Positions 63,016-64,000 of a stretch of DNA of 64,000 bases are shown piece after piece (position 1 is the stretch's first letter; each line of letters opens with the position of its first letter). The DNA lies in assembly GCF_900590885.1 (NCBI RefSeq), contig NZ_UUON01000048.1, positions 62,001 to 126,000 on the forward strand. The letters are read 5' to 3'. The notes under the pieces were generated by a model. That model worked only from the letters and a program-made list of their open reading frames with translations, was not told where the DNA came from and did not search any database. The DNA is from Pseudomonas viridiflava. Its GTDB lineage: Bacteria > Pseudomonadota > Gammaproteobacteria > Pseudomonadales > Pseudomonadaceae. Made by a program: the position numbers and the translations under genes.

Positions 63016-64000
63016 TTACGCGACGTCCTTCCTCACTCGGAACCACGCAGCATACAGGGCCGGCAGGAACAATAGGGTCAATGCCGTCGCCACAATCAAC
63101 CCGCCCATGATCGCCACCGCCATCGGGCCGAAGAACACACTGCGCGACAGCGGGATCATTGCCAGAACCGCCGCCAGCGCTGTCAGCACAATCGGCCGGA
63201 AGCGTCGGACGGTGGCTTCGATAATCGCCTGCCACGGCGCCAGGCCGGCCTTGATGTCTTGCTCGATCTGGTCCACCAGGATCACCGAGTTACGCATGAT
63301 CATGCCCGACAACGCGATGGTGCCCAGCATCGCCACGAAGCCGAAGGGCTGGCGGAACACCAGCAGGAACAGCGTCACGCCAATCAGCCCCAGCGGCGCG
63401 GTCAGAAACACCATCGCCGTGCGTGAGAAGCTGCGTAGCTGCAGCATCAGCAAAGTCAGCACTACCACGATAAACAGCGGCACACCGGCCTTCACCGAGT
63501 TCTGCCCACGGGCGGAGTCCTCAACCGTGCCGCCGACGTCCAGCAGGTAGCCATCCGGCAACTCTGCGCGCACGCCTTCGAGCGTCGGCAGGATCTGCTG
63601 CACCAGCGTCGCCGGCTGTTCCTTGCCGTAGATGTCGGCACGCACGGTCACGGTCGGCAGGCGGTTGCGGTGCCAGATAATGCCTTCTTCGAACCCGTAC
63701 TCCAGGGTGGCGATTTGCGACAGCGCCACACTTTTGCCGTTGTCGGTCGGCACTGCCAGGCTTGGCAGCAGCGACAACTCGGTGCGTTCATGCACGGTGC
63801 CGCGCAGGAGGATTTCGATCAACTCGTTGTCCTCCCGGTACTGGCTGACGCTGGAGCCGGTGAGGGAGCTTTGCAGGAATTTCGACAGGTTGGCGGTGCT
63901 GACGCCGAGGGCGCGGGCGCGGTCCTGGTCGATATTCAGGTACACGACTTTGCTCGGTTCTTCCCAGTCCAGGTGCACGTTGACCACGTGGGTATTTTCG
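63016..64000 (-). CDS. RND-family efflux permease, 3' part only
   Basis: The frame is open past the right edge, so the N-terminal half is missing. The remaining 328 or so residues carry the end of the second periplasmic loop and the last membrane helices (VVVLTLLMLQLRSFSRTAMV to the C-terminus), with the conserved GMIMRNSVILVDQIEQ segment. This is an inner-membrane proton-driven pump of the MexK/AcrB type. In P. aeruginosa the mexJK pump genes lie close to plsB, so MexK is a reasonable guess, not shown. Its adaptor gene would lie beyond the window. Confidence 0.9.
   Translation of the reverse strand, partial: ENTHVVNVHLDWEEPSKVVYLNIDQDRARALGVSTANLSKFLQSSLTGSSVSQYREDNELIEILLRGTVHERTELSLLPSLAVPTDNGKSVALSQIATLEYGFEEGIIWHRNRLPTVTVRADIYGKEQPATLVQQILPTLEGVRAELPDGYLLDVGGTVEDSARGQNSVKAGVPLFIVVVLTLLMLQLRSFSRTAMVFLTAPLGLIGVTLFLLVFRQPFGFVAMLGTIALSGMIMRNSVILVDQIEQDIKAGLAPWQAIIEATVRRFRPIVLTALAAVLAMIPLSRSVFFGPMAVAIMGGLIVATALTLLFLPALYAAWFRVRKDVA

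Overview
The window reads as a chromosomal segment of a Pseudomonas of the fluorescens group. The evidence is the high GC content, the gene order (rpsB-tsf-pyrH-frr-uppS-cdsA-ispC-rseP-bamA-skp-lpxD-fabZ-lpxA-lpxB-rnhB-dnaE-accA-tilS-pyrG-kdsA-eno-ftsB-ispD, then ispF-truD-surE-pcm-nlpD-rpoS), the protein sequences, and six copies of a roughly 91-bp paired inverted REP element (REPIN) whose ends read GTGGGAGGGGGCTTGC, a type known from P. fluorescens genomes.

Layout. 1-2.03 kb: 3' part of a ligase-associated DEXH helicase gene and its coupled phosphoesterase pdeM (+). 2.04-2.9 kb: a 65-residue Pro-rich protein and dcd (-). 3.3-3.5 kb: a cold-shock protein gene with an intrinsic terminator (+), followed by a REPIN. 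3.7-10.9 kb: rpoS, nlpD, pcm, surE, truD, ispF, then the formaldehyde-detoxification pair fghA-adhC (-), divergent from a LysR regulator (+). 11.9-15.0 kb: a single large accessory gene for a 1016-residue toxin-like protein with a dermonecrotic-toxin-type N-terminal region and a C-terminal TIKI/ChaN/PMT-C2-like 'membrane-targeted effector' domain. It is wedged between the LysR gene and ispD and ends 1 bp from the ispD stop codon. 15.0-41.1 kb: a nearly unbroken minus-strand block of essential genes for translation, isoprenoids, phospholipid and lipid A synthesis, the BAM complex, DNA replication, nucleotides and glycolysis. 41.5-46.4 kb: map, glnD, dapC (+). 46.4-48.1 kb: a CPA1 cation/proton antiporter (-). 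48.3-51.4 kb: an ArsC/Spx-like reductase, dapD, csdA, csdE (+). 51.5-52.3 kb: tcdA (-). 52.5-57.8 kb: ndvB-like glucan synthase, dapE, rlmA and a conserved hypothetical (+). 57.9-58.1 kb: a second cold-shock gene (-). 58.3-61.9 kb: plsB, a YbaY-type lipoprotein and a DUF4197 protein (+). 62.0-64 kb: a His-rich small protein, a LysE-type exporter and the 3' part of an RND pump gene (-).

Functional threads. Lipid A and envelope assembly (lpxA, B, D, fabZ, kdsA, bamA, skp, rseP, cdsA, uppS, plsB) dominate. Three MEP-pathway genes (ispC, D, F) feed uppS, and three diaminopimelate genes (dapC, D, E) lie in the right half. The rpoS region carries a perfect PsrA-type palindrome inside nlpD and a 10-bp hairpin in the predicted rpoS leader. 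Many intercistronic hairpins are visible; the most striking is a terminator-like hairpin whose T-tract runs directly into the ispF start codon. I saw no tRNA, rRNA, CRISPR array, IS element, prophage or replication origin. Only two stretches longer than 300 bp lack a gene (2916-3316 and 41133-41519); both are described.
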